A stretch of 9,155 bases of DNA, taken from contig DAIEMM010000399.1 of the NCBI GenBank assembly GCA_027349605.1, positions 1-9,155 of the forward strand, written 5' to 3'. The notes beneath the pieces were generated by a model. It made no database searches. It was not told where the DNA came from and saw only the letters and a program-made list of their open reading frames with translations. The position numbers and the translations under genes were made by a program. Shown here piece after piece: positions 1-8,031 of the stretch. Position 1 is the stretch's first letter. Each line of letters starts with the position of its first letter. This stretch comes from Anaeromyxobacteraceae bacterium. GTDB taxonomy: Bacteria > Myxococcota > Myxococcia > Myxococcales > Anaeromyxobacteraceae.

Positions 1-1
1 C

Positions 2-1882
<1,881 letters not shown>

Positions 1883-1884
1883 CA

Positions 1885-1904
1885 GCGGCGCCTTCAGGCG
1901 CCGC
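1885..1904 (+). repeat. TTCA-loop hairpin repeat, copy A (after nrdJ)
   Basis: A perfect 8-bp stem, GCGGCGCC / GGCGCCGC, encloses the loop TTCA at 1893-1896. The stem begins two bases (CA) after the nrdJ TAG and is followed by GAGAGC. It has no U-tract. It belongs to a four-copy family in this window. Its function is unknown: it could be an mRNA 3' stabiliser, a REP-like element or a weak terminator. Confidence 0.8.
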
Positions 1905-1949
1905 GAGAGCGGGGCCCCAGGACCGCCTCAACGCAGGGAGCCGGCACAC

Positions 1950-1981
1950 GAAGGGCGCTCGGATCACTCCGGGCGCCCTTC
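1950..1981 (+). terminator. Long hairpin, probable nrdJ terminator
   Basis: The arm at 1950-1963 pairs with 1968-1981: GAAGGGCGC with GCGCCCTTC, one T·G wobble, then CGGA with TCCG around the loop TCAC. That is a 14-pair stem. The 3' side ends in CTTCTC, a weak U-rich tract, so it resembles an intrinsic terminator read on the + strand. It lies between convergent genes and may act in both directions. A factor-independent role is inferred from structure alone. Confidence 0.65.
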
Positions 1982-2028
1982 TCGCGTCGGGTCTCGTGAC
2001 GGCGCAGCGGCCCCGATGGCCCGCTCTT

Positions 2029-2048
2029 GCTCCGGCTGAAGCCGGCGC
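2029..2048 (-). repeat. TTCA-loop hairpin repeat, copy B (after the cupredoxin gene)
   Basis: Read on the - strand, the stem GCGCCGGC / GCCGGAGC (7 of 8 pairs) encloses the loop TTCA. It begins two bases (CG) after the TAG of the cupredoxin gene and is followed by AAGAGCGGGCCATCG. Orientation relative to its gene and distance from the stop codon are the same as for copy A. Confidence 0.75.
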
Positions 2049-2050
2049 CG

Positions 2051-2407
2051 CTAATCCGTCACCACGATCTTGCCATCCCCCATCGCCATCGCCGTGCAGT
2101 GGAACTTCTCCACCCCGGCCTTGGCGGGCTTGATGGTCAGCTCCACCGGCTTGTTCAGCGGCAGCTCGAACCCCTTCACCTTCTCGGCCGGGATGTCGAT
2201 GGCCTTGATGCAGGTGCGGTCGGTGGTGCGCAGGAAGGAGAGCGTCACCGGCTGCCCCTTCTTCACCTTGATCTCCCTGGGCTCGAAGCCGTTCTCGGTG
2301 ACCTTGATCTCGATCTTCCTCGCCGCGGCAGCGGGAGCGGCGGGGGCCTTGTCGGCGGCCAGGACGGGGAGAGCGACGACGAGGGCGAGCAGTGCGACGA
2401 GACGCAT
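2051..2407 (-). CDS. Exported cupredoxin-like copper-binding protein
   Basis: A 118-residue periplasmic or cell-surface protein. Residues 1-18 form a short signal peptide (basic R2, Leu/Val/Ala core, probable cleavage after Ala18), followed by an Ala/Pro linker to about residue 29. Residues 30-118 read as a small cupredoxin beta-sandwich, with GFEPREIKVKKGQPVTLSF as the first strands. The ending VEKFHCTAMAMGDGKIVV resembles the copper-loop pattern of EfeO-like and metal-pump-associated cupredoxins. Possible ligands are Cys66 (DRTCIKA), His103, Cys104, Met107 and Met109; the classic first His of blue copper proteins is not seen. The ATG at 2407 is supported by GGAGG at 2416-2420, eight bases upstream. 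It lies 65 bases downstream of dnaE2 on the same strand, so it could be co-transcribed or use its own weak promoter (a TAAGAT -10-like hexamer, complement of 2441-2446). Fold is fairly sure; partner and role are unknown. Confidence 0.85.
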   Translation of the reverse strand: MRLVALLALVVALPVLAADKAPAAPAAAARKIEIKVTENGFEPREIKVKKGQPVTLSFLRTTDRTCIKAIDIPAEKVKGFELPLNKPVELTIKPAKAGVEKFHCTAMAMGDGKIVVTD

Positions 2408-2472
2408 TCGGGAATCCTCCAGGGGTTCGAGCGGGGGAACATCTTAGCCGGATCCGGGATTCCCGTGCCGCT

Positions 2473-3531
2473 TCAGTGGAAGTCCCTCGACGCCGTCCGG
2501 ACCTCCTCGAGCGGGGAGAGCGGCAGGAGCTCCCTGACCTGGAGGCTCACCACCGCGCCGGTGCGCTCGACGCGTCCACGCGCGATGAGGAACGGGGCGC
2601 CGCGCACCAGCGGGCGGAAGCGCTCGTAGACGTCGGGCATCACCACCAGGTTGGCGACCCCCGTCTCGTCCTCCAGCGAGACGAAGGTGATCCCCCGCGC
2701 CGTCTCCGGGCGCTGCCGCACGATGACGATGCCTCCCACCTCGGCCGCCGCCCGGTTGCGCAACCGGGAGAGCTCCCGGGCGGTGCGGGCCCCGCGGGCC
2801 GCGAGCGCCGCGCGCAGGAAGGAGACCGGGTGGGCCCGCTCGGAGAGGCCGGTGGCGGCGTAGTCGCGCGCCACCTCCTCGGCCGCGGCCGGCTCCGCGA
2901 TCGCGGCCTTCGCCTCGGGCGGAAGGCGGCCGGAGAAGAGGCCGGCCTCGTCCCCCGGGGAGAGCCCCAGCGCCGTCCAGAGGGCGGCCCGCCGCCCCGG
3001 CGACAGGGACCGGAGCGCGGCCGCCTCGGCGAGGCGCGCGAGCCATGTCCGCGACAACCGCGCCCGCCGGGCCAGGTCCTCCACCGAGGCGAGGGGGGAC
3101 TCCCGCCGGGCCGCGAGCACCGCCTCCCCCACGGCCCGCGGCAGCCCGCGGATGCGGCCGAGGCCGAGCCGCAACGCCGGCCGCTCCCCGGGCGCCGCCG
3201 GGACTCCCTCCTCCGGCCCCTCCAGCGTGCACTCCCAGTCGCTGTGCACGGCGTCGACGCCGCGGACCTCCACCCCGCTCCGCTTGGCGTCCTCCACCAG
3301 CGTGTGGGGGGCGTAGAACCCCATGGGCTGGCTGTCGAGCAGCGCCGCGGCGAAGGCGGCCGGGTGGTGCCGCTTCACCCATGCCGACGCGTAGACGAGC
3401 AGCGCGAAGGATGCGGCGTGCGACTCGGGGAAGCCGTATCCGGCGAAGCCGTGGAGCTGCTGGAGGATGGCCTCGGCGTCCTTCCGGGGGATTCCCTTCT
3501 CGGCCATGCCGGCGGTGAGCCGCCCGCGCAT
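2473..3531 (-). CDS. dnaE2: DnaE2 C-terminal part (rest of fingers, HhH, OB fold), 352 residues if restarted
   Basis: The first ATG after the amber codon lies 12 bases downstream, at 3531, in the same frame. The segment carries GFAGYGFPESHAASFALLVY and NSQPMGFY-type (here DSQPMGFYAPHTLVEDA) signatures of the DnaE2 fingers, a helix-hairpin-helix stretch (LGRIRGLPRAVGEAVLAAR), and a C-terminal OB fold (GGIVIVRQRPETARGITFVS onward). GAGGAG sits directly against the ATG with no spacing, a poor ribosome site, so restart would depend on a ribosome that has just terminated upstream. Whether this part is made is unknown. Its intact frame and conserved motifs are visible; its expression as a separate subunit is inference. 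Confidence 0.5.
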   Translation of the reverse strand: MRGRLTAGMAEKGIPRKDAEAILQQLHGFAGYGFPESHAASFALLVYASAWVKRHHPAAFAAALLDSQPMGFYAPHTLVEDAKRSGVEVRGVDAVHSDWECTLEGPEEGVPAAPGERPALRLGLGRIRGLPRAVGEAVLAARRESPLASVEDLARRARLSRTWLARLAEAAALRSLSPGRRAALWTALGLSPGDEAGLFSGRLPPEAKAAIAEPAAAEEVARDYAATGLSERAHPVSFLRAALAARGARTARELSRLRNRAAAEVGGIVIVRQRPETARGITFVSLEDETGVANLVVMPDVYERFRPLVRGAPFLIARGRVERTGAVVSLQVRELLPLSPLEEVRTASRDFH

Positions 3532-3543
3532 CTCCTCGATGCG

Positions 3544-3546
3544 CTA
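3544..3546 (-). other. In-frame TAG (amber) in dnaE2
   Basis: Complement of CTA at 3544-3546. Context on the coding strand: AAG CGC TCC CAC TAG CGC ATC GAG GAG ATG. The codons on both sides continue the DnaE2 sequence in one frame, so this is a substitution, not a frameshift. The next ATG is 12 bases on. Confidence 0.9.
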
Positions 3547-5697
3547 GTGGGAGCGCTTGTGGGTCATGGCCCGGCGCAGCTCGTCGGCCTCGCCGGGCGT
3601 GTAGCCGGCGGCCACCACCGCGAGCCGCATGGCCTGCTCCTGGAAGAGCGGGATGCCCAGCGTGCGCTCCAGCACCGCCCGCAGGGGCTCGTAGGGATAG
3701 CGGACCTCCTCCCGGCCGTCCCGGCGTCGCAGGAAGGGGTGGACCATGCCTCCCTGGATGGGGCCGGGGCGGATGATGGCCACCGAGATGACGAGGTCGT
3801 AGAAGCGGCGCGGGCGCAGCCGGGGCAGGAGCGACATCTGCGCCCGCGACTCGATCTGGAAGACGCCGATGGTGTCGGCCCGCGAGATCATCTCGTAGAC
3901 CTCCGTCTCCTCGGCCGGGATGGCGGCGAGCGTGGCCGGATGGGGATCGACGGTCGCGCCGGAGGGAGCCGGCCGGTGGCGCGCCAGCAGCGCGAGCGAC
4001 CGGGAGAGCGCGGTGAGCATGCCCAGCGCGAGCAGGTCGATCTTGAGGAGCCCGAGCTCGGCGAGGTCGTCCTTGTCCCACTGGACCACCGTGCGCCCGG
4101 CCATGGCGGCGGGCTGCCCCGGCACGGTCTCGACGAGCGGCCGCCTCGTGATGACGAAGCCGCCCACGTGGATGGAGAGGTGGCGCGGGAAGCCGGCGAT
4201 CTCCGCGGAGAGGCGCAGCGCGTGCCGCACCGCCGGGGAGCCCTCCGGGTCGAGCCCGGCCTGCGCGAGCACCGCCGCCGGGATCTCGCCGGCGGCGTCG
4301 TGGCTGCCCGTGAGCTTCGCCAGCCGGTCCACCTGGTCGGGGGCGAGCCCCAGCGCATTGCCCACGTCGCGGATGGCCGAGCGGGCGCGGTAGCTGATGA
4401 CCTCGCAGACCATGCCGGCCCGGTCGCGCCCGTAGCGCCCGTAGACGTACTGGATCACCTCCTCGCGCCGCTCGTGCTCGAAGTCGACGTCGATGTCGGG
4501 CGGCTCGCCCCGCTCCGCGGAGAGGAAGCGCTCGAAGAGCAGCCCCATGCGCACGGGGTCGATGGAGGTGATGCCGAGCACGAAGCAGATGGCCGAGTTG
4601 GCCGCGCTGCCCCGTCCCTGGCAGAGGATGCCGCGCTCGCGGGCGAAGCGGACCACGTCCCAGACGGTGAGGAAGTAGCTCTCGTAGCCGAGCTGCTCGA
4701 CCAGCGCGAGCTCCCGGGCGAGCTGCCGCTCCACGTCGGCGGGAGGGGCGCCACCGTAGCGCCAGCGCGCCCCGTCGCGGACCAGGTGCCGGAGCAGGGC
4801 CATCCCTCCCACCGGCCCGTCCAGCCCGCGGGCCCCCTCCCCGGCCGCGGCGGCCGTCCCGGCCAGCACCGGCGGGAGCGGGTGCTCGCCCCGGATCTCC
4901 TCGAGCCGGAAGGTGCAGGAGGCGGCGAGGTCCGCGGCCGCCTCGAGCCCCTCGGGAAAGTCGGGCCACAGCCGCGCCATCTCCTCCGGCCCCTTCAGCG
5001 TGCGCTCGGCGTTGGGGAAGAGGCGCCGCCCCACCCGGTCGACGCTCGTGCCCAGCCGGACGCAGGTGAGGACGTCCTGCAAGGGCTGCCGGCGCCGCTC
5101 GTGGGTGTGGACGTCGTTCACCACCGCCACCGGGACGGAGAGGCGCCGCCCCAGGCTGCGCACCGCTGCGATGCGCGCCTCCTCGCCGGCGGCGCGGTGG
5201 CGCGACACCGTCAGTGCGAAGCGCGGGCCGAAGGCGTCCCGCAGCCGGGCCGCGGCCCCGGCGTCGGCCCCGGCGTGGAGCGCCACGAGGCCACGGGAGC
5301 GCTCGGCCACCGCCAGGAACGGGAACCGTGGCGTGGGAGGCCGGACCACCGTGCCCTCCGGCGCCTCCCCCTCGCGCAGCGGCGCGCCCGCGTGCGCCTC
5401 GGTGAGCAGCCGGCAGAGCCCGGCGTACCCCTCGCGGTCGACGGCGAGCAGGGTCAGCCCGGCCGTCCCGGGTCCGAGGCCGTCGCAGGCCACCTCCGCG
5501 CCGACGACGAGCGGGAGTCCCCGCTTGCGGGCCCGGGCATGGGCCCGCACGACGCCGTAGATGCCTCCGCGGTCGGCCAGCGCCAGCGCCTCGAGCCCCA
5601 GGTCGGCGGCGCGGTCCACCAGCTCCTCCGGGTGGCTCGCCCCTTCCAGGAAGGAGAAGCTGGACCGGCAGCGCAGCTCTGCGTAGCGGGGGGGCAT
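3544..5697 (-). CDS. dnaE2: DnaE2 N-terminal part (PHP, palm and part of the fingers), 717 residues
   Basis: This is what would be made if translation stops at the amber codon. It keeps the PHP domain and all three palm aspartates (401, 403, 554). It ends just after FQEQAMRLAVVAAGYTPGEA and RRAMTHKRSH, within the fingers. The rest of the fingers, the helix-hairpin-helix region, any clamp-binding segment and the OB fold are absent. By analogy with DnaE structures it should not be an active polymerase alone. The PHP region starts YAELRCRSSFSFLEG, lacking the usual N-terminal His cluster of an active PHP phosphoesterase, which is common in DnaE2. No strong ribosome site precedes the ATG, so translation is probably coupled to imuB, whose TGA ends seven bases before. 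Confidence 0.7.
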   Translation of the reverse strand: MPPRYAELRCRSSFSFLEGASHPEELVDRAADLGLEALALADRGGIYGVVRAHARARKRGLPLVVGAEVACDGLGPGTAGLTLLAVDREGYAGLCRLLTEAHAGAPLREGEAPEGTVVRPPTPRFPFLAVAERSRGLVALHAGADAGAAARLRDAFGPRFALTVSRHRAAGEEARIAAVRSLGRRLSVPVAVVNDVHTHERRRQPLQDVLTCVRLGTSVDRVGRRLFPNAERTLKGPEEMARLWPDFPEGLEAAADLAASCTFRLEEIRGEHPLPPVLAGTAAAAGEGARGLDGPVGGMALLRHLVRDGARWRYGGAPPADVERQLARELALVEQLGYESYFLTVWDVVRFARERGILCQGRGSAANSAICFVLGITSIDPVRMGLLFERFLSAERGEPPDIDVDFEHERREEVIQYVYGRYGRDRAGMVCEVISYRARSAIRDVGNALGLAPDQVDRLAKLTGSHDAAGEIPAAVLAQAGLDPEGSPAVRHALRLSAEIAGFPRHLSIHVGGFVITRRPLVETVPGQPAAMAGRTVVQWDKDDLAELGLLKIDLLALGMLTALSRSLALLARHRPAPSGATVDPHPATLAAIPAEETEVYEMISRADTIGVFQIESRAQMSLLPRLRPRRFYDLVISVAIIRPGPIQGGMVHPFLRRRDGREEVRYPYEPLRAVLERTLGIPLFQEQAMRLAVVAAGYTPGEADELRRAMTHKRSH

Positions 5698-5704
5698 GGC
5701 GCGC

Positions 5705-7225
5705 TCAGTCGAAGAGGCCGTGAAGCCAGAGCCTGCCATCACGGCCGTCGCGGTAGATCCAGGCCTCGCCCAGCCCCTCGAGCCGGACCCGGTAGTAGTC
5801 GCGGTCGAAGGGCTCGTTCCACCACTCGCCGGCGAGCCGCTCGGGTCCGGAGAGGGAGACGACGGCGCGCAGCGTCCCGTCGACGCGGAGCGCGGTGAGC
5901 CGGCCACCCTCGCCCAGCGCCACGAGCGGACTCGGTGGCTCGAGGAGGCGTGTGGGACGTCCCGGTGGCGGCTCCGGCGAGCCGTCCCCGGACCCGGACC
6001 CTGCGCTCCGGTCGGCCCTTCCGTGGCGGAAGGGGGTCTCCCGGTAGGCCGCCTCCGGCCGGTGCCGGTCGGCCGACTCGGCGGCGAAGAGGGAGCGCTC
6101 CCCCAGCCGGGCCGCGAGCCGCGAGAGCGCCACGTCGAGGGAGCGCGTCACCTCGGGCCGGTCGCCCACGGCGAGCTGCTCGGCCGGGACCTCGGCCGCC
6201 TCCACCACGGCGAGGTCGAGAGCGCGCACCGGCGCGGGCAGCCGCAGCCCTGCGAGCCGCTCCCGCAAGGGCGCGAGCCAGAGCGCCGCGTCGGCGCCCG
6301 GCCGTGCCATCGGCAGGTCGACCCTCTCCTCGCCGCGTGGGTCGAGGAAGAGGGTGAGCCGCAACCGGCTCGCCCCCAGGCCGCGTCCGGCGAGGCGCGC
6401 CGCCACCCGGTCGGCCAGCCGCTTCGCCGCGAAGATCACCGGCTCCGCGCTCTCGAGCACTCCCACCTCGCTCTCGAGGTCCCAGCGCTCGTGCGGGAAG
6501 GTCTCGGGGGCGAAGGGCACGAGCGGCCGCGGATCGACCCCGCGGGACAGCCGGCCGGCCGCCGCGCCCGGGGCGCCGAAGCGGTGGGCGAGCGTCTCCG
6601 CCGGGAGCGCGGCCAGCGCGCCCGCGCTCTCCACTCCCACCGCGGAGAGCCAGCGCGCCACCTCGGAAGGCAGGTCGAGCGCCCCGAGCGGCAGCGGGGC
6701 GAGCGCCAGCGCCCCCTCGCCCGGCGCCGCCCGCGTCCGTTCCCGGCCGGTGTGGCGGGCGAGCGCCAGCGCAACCCCCTTGCCGTCGGCCACCGCCACC
6801 CGGCCCTGGAAGCCCATGTGCCGGCAGAGGCCGAGCGCACGCTCCGCCAGCGCACGCTCGAAAGCCTCCGGCTCGCTGCCCGAGAGGCGCGCACCGGCGG
6901 CGTCGAGGAGCACCGCGTCGGGGAACGCCACCTCGGCCACGGGGGAGAGGGAGAGGAGCGCCTCGGCGAGCGCGCGCAGGGCCGCGCGGTCGGCGGCGGC
7001 GTCGAGCGGGACGACGTCGAGCCCGGCGCAGGCCGCCCGCGCCTGCACCAGCGAGTCGCCCGGCCGCACCCCTGCGGCGAGCGCCGGGGCGGTGGCGTGG
7101 CACACGGCCCCCTCCGACACCACGGCGAGCGCTCCGGCCGGCGGGCGCTCGCGGAGGACCCGCTGCAGGGGCAGCGCCGGGACGACGACGGCGAGGACGC
7201 GCGGCGGGCCCCGCTCAGGAGACAT
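5705..7225 (-). CDS. imuB: ImuB, catalytically dead Y-family polymerase-like adaptor
   Basis: 506 residues, typical of ImuB. It holds the mutasome together by binding ImuA, DnaE2 and the sliding clamp. The N-terminus has the Y-family layout (RVLAVVVPALPLQRVL; ACAGLDVVPLDAAADRAALR; SPVAEVAFPDAVLLDAAGA), but the catalytic acidic residues are missing: the first-strand Asp motif is VVVPAL and the SxDE motif is replaced by FPDAVLLD. A little-finger-like region follows (LRLTLFLDPRGEERVDLPMA). Residues 376-380, ERSLF, lie where a clamp-binding motif could sit, though the canonical Gln is absent. ADRHRPEAAYRETPF and the C-terminal RDYYRVRLEG...WLHGLFD are ImuB hallmarks. The ATG at 7225 (MSPERGPPRVL) overlaps the end of imuA by 11 bases and has GGAGG at 7232-7236, six bases upstream. 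The same frame stays open to about 7681, but that would overlap imuA fully and is rejected. It is the middle gene of the operon. Confidence 0.93.
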   Translation of the reverse strand: MSPERGPPRVLAVVVPALPLQRVLRERPPAGALAVVSEGAVCHATAPALAAGVRPGDSLVQARAACAGLDVVPLDAAADRAALRALAEALLSLSPVAEVAFPDAVLLDAAGARLSGSEPEAFERALAERALGLCRHMGFQGRVAVADGKGVALALARHTGRERTRAAPGEGALALAPLPLGALDLPSEVARWLSAVGVESAGALAALPAETLAHRFGAPGAAAGRLSRGVDPRPLVPFAPETFPHERWDLESEVGVLESAEPVIFAAKRLADRVAARLAGRGLGASRLRLTLFLDPRGEERVDLPMARPGADAALWLAPLRERLAGLRLPAPVRALDLAVVEAAEVPAEQLAVGDRPEVTRSLDVALSRLAARLGERSLFAAESADRHRPEAAYRETPFRHGRADRSAGSGSGDGSPEPPPGRPTRLLEPPSPLVALGEGGRLTALRVDGTLRAVVSLSGPERLAGEWWNEPFDRDYYRVRLEGLGEAWIYRDGRDGRLWLHGLFD

Positions 7226-7853
7226 GGCCGCCCTCCGTGCACGCGCCGGCCGCCACCGGGCGGAGCGCCGGGCGGAACCGGACCGCGTCCAGGTCGATCC
7301 GGAGCGCCGCCGGGATGGCCGGGTCACCCGGACCGGAGAGCAGGAGCGCCGCCGCCCCACCCTTCTCGGCCGCGGCCAGCAGGCGGCGGAGCATCGGCTC
7401 GGCTCGCGCTGCGGGCACCCCGCGCAGGGGCACGTCGACGGCCACGGCGGGGAAGGCCCCGCTCCCGAGCAGCACCTCGGCGGCCCACAGGCCGGGAAGC
7501 ACCGCGCCGCGCGCCGGTTCCGGGCGGACGATGAGGAGCCGCGCCAGGTCCACCCCCAGCGCGAAGGCCGCCGGAGGGTAGAGCTCGCCCCGGCCGTCGA
7601 CGAAGGCGGCGAGCCCTCCCCCGGCCTGGGCCTCGCGCAGCACCGACAGGGCCACGAAGGTCTTGCCGCTGGCCGGGCCACCGCACAGCGAGGAGATGGA
7701 CCCGCGGGGAAACCCTCCGGCGGGGAGCAGCGCCTCCACCTCGGAGGAGCCGCAGGCGAGCACGCCCTCGCGCCGCGCCGGCCGCCGCTCCATGCGGCGG
7801 ATCTGACGGCGGAGCTCCTCGAGGATCTCTTGCTGGCGGGTGGCGGCGCCCAT
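7215..7853 (-). CDS. imuA: ImuA, RecA-like mutasome protein
   Basis: 212 residues. ImuA is the RecA/SulA-related partner of ImuB and DnaE2 in damage-induced mutagenesis, acting at the stalled fork. The N-terminal helix (QQEILEELRRQIRRMERR) is charged. VLACGSSEVEALLPAGGFPRG is the usual entry to a RecA-type core, and GGPASGKT at residues 58-65 is a complete Walker A motif. AFPAVAVDVPLRG is a candidate Walker B strand. Intact nucleotide-binding residues are visible; ATPase activity is not shown. The start is ATG at 7853 with AGGA (complement of 7862-7865) eight bases upstream. That site lies inside the LexA-like dyad, so a bound repressor would cover the ribosome-site DNA as well as the promoter. 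It is the first gene of the imuA-imuB-dnaE2 operon and its TGA overlaps the imuB start. Alternative names in use include sulA-like/recA-like protein. Confidence 0.9.
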   Translation of the reverse strand: MGAATRQQEILEELRRQIRRMERRPARREGVLACGSSEVEALLPAGGFPRGSISSLCGGPASGKTFVALSVLREAQAGGGLAAFVDGRGELYPPAAFALGVDLARLLIVRPEPARGAVLPGLWAAEVLLGSGAFPAVAVDVPLRGVPAARAEPMLRRLLAAAEKGGAAALLLSGPGDPAIPAALRIDLDAVRFRPALRPVAAGACTEGGHVS

Positions 7854-7862
7854 GGCTCACGT

Positions 7863-7890
7863 CCTGAACGATACTGCTCGTTCGTTCAGG
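7863..7890 (-). promoter_or_regulatory. Probable LexA/SOS operator of the imu operon
   Basis: A perfect 9-bp inverted repeat, CCTGAACGA / TCGTTCAGG, with a 10-base spacer, 10 bases before the imuA ATG. A second overlapping dyad, GAACGA-N6-TCGTTC (7866-7883), shares the left arm. The + strand at 7874-7890, CTGCTCGTTCGTTCAGG, matches the Myxococcus xanthus LexA consensus as I recall it (CTRHAMRYBYGTTCAGS) at 16 of 17 positions. imu operons are SOS-controlled in many bacteria. The dyad is direct observation; the LexA assignment is inference. Confidence 0.7.
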
Positions 7891-7913
7891 TAGCAAGCCG
7901 GTCTGACAGTCAA
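7887..7913 (-). promoter_or_regulatory. Candidate imuA promoter
   Basis: On the - strand TTGACT (7913 to 7908) is a good -35 hexamer. A weak -10, TACCTG (7892 to 7887), follows after 15 bases; CCTGAA at 17 bases is an alternative. The operator dyad overlaps the -10 and start region, which suits repression. The -35 is convincing, the -10 is not. Confidence 0.45.
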
Positions 7914-7916
7914 GCA

Positions 7917-7936
7917 GCGGCGGCTTCAGCCGCCGC
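7917..7936 (+). repeat. TTCA-loop hairpin repeat, copy C (orphan)
   Basis: A perfect 8-bp stem, GCGGCGGC / GCCGCCGC, encloses the loop TTCA, preceded by CA and followed by AAGAACC. It is oriented on the + strand but follows no stop codon or gene, unlike copies A, B and D. It lies just upstream of the imuA -35 hexamer. Confidence 0.78.
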
Positions 7937-7954
7937 AAGAACCACCCAATGACC

Positions 7955-7987
7955 CGGTCCGTCCTTCGAGGACCGACCGAAGGACGG
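7955..7987. other. Two mutually exclusive hairpins between the thioredoxin gene and imuA
   Basis: CCGTCCTTCG (7959-7968) pairs perfectly with CGAAGGACGG (7978-7987), giving 10 bp around a 9-base loop. CGGTCC (7955-7960) also pairs with GGACCG (7970-7975). The two share bases and cannot both form. No U-tract follows on either strand. It may be a terminator remnant, a protein-binding site or an RNA switch; nothing decides between these. Confidence 0.55.
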
Positions 7988-8009
7988 GACGAATGCCTCG
8001 ATGGCTCTT

Positions 8010-8029
8010 CCGCCGCCTGAAGGCGGCGG
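8010..8029 (-). repeat. TTCA-loop hairpin repeat, copy D (after the thioredoxin gene)
   Basis: Read on the - strand, the stem CCGCCGCC / GGCGGCGG is perfect over 8 bp with loop TTCA. It starts two bases (CA) after the thioredoxin TGA and is followed by AAGAGCCATCG, nearly the same flank as copy B. Confidence 0.78.
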
Positions 8030-8031
8030 TG

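Larger units (their letters stand above)
2473..5697 (-). pseudogene. dnaE2: Error-prone DNA polymerase DnaE2, interrupted by an in-frame amber codon
   Basis: DnaE2 (ImuC) is the C-family polymerase that carries out mutagenic translesion synthesis with ImuA and ImuB. Read through one stop, the frame encodes 1074 residues, the normal length for the family. Order: an N-terminal PHP domain (FSFLEGASHPEEL near residue 12; about 1-210), the palm with CQGRGSAANS (Cys359), PDIDVDF (Asp401, Asp403) and LKIDLLALGM (Asp554), the fingers, a helix-hairpin-helix region (about 795-830), and a C-terminal OB fold (about 988-1060). All three catalytic Asp are present. Codon 718 is TAG (complement of 3544-3546) inside KRSH*RIEEMRGRL. 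Related proteins, from memory, have Glu or a similar residue there, so one G-to-T change from GAG would explain it. Both sides stay in one frame and look well conserved, so the change is recent, a sequence error, or tolerated. The ATG at 5697 starts MPPRYAELRC, seven bases after the imuB stop; a longer start would overlap imuB. Confidence 0.85.

Noticed and set aside
1883..2050. tRNA, small RNA gene or CRISPR array in the spacers.
   Set aside because: No cloverleaf, no regularly spaced repeats. The structure seen is short hairpins only. No transposase or insertion-sequence ends were found anywhere in the window.
3544..3546. A frameshift as cause of the dnaE2 break.
   Set aside because: Both parts share the same frame and the flanking codons join without gain or loss, so it is a single-codon change.
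2444..4969. An 841-codon open frame on the - strand in another frame of dnaE2.
   Set aside because: Low-complexity Arg/Gly/Ala/Pro protein. A frame shadow of dnaE2; it crosses the amber codon only because it is out of frame.
2392..5898. A 1168-codon open frame on the + strand, antisense to dnaE2.
   Set aside because: Rich in Arg, Gly, Pro, His and Glu with no recognisable domain. It mirrors the GC-rich codons of dnaE2, whose motifs are unmistakable on the other strand.
5698..5907. N-terminal extension of dnaE2.
   Set aside because: Overlaps the end of imuB with Ser/Gly/Thr-rich nonsense; DnaE2 similarity begins at MPPRYAELRC.
7226..7681. N-terminal extension of imuB.
   Set aside because: It would lie inside imuA, is low complexity, and the ATG at 7225 has a good ribosome site.
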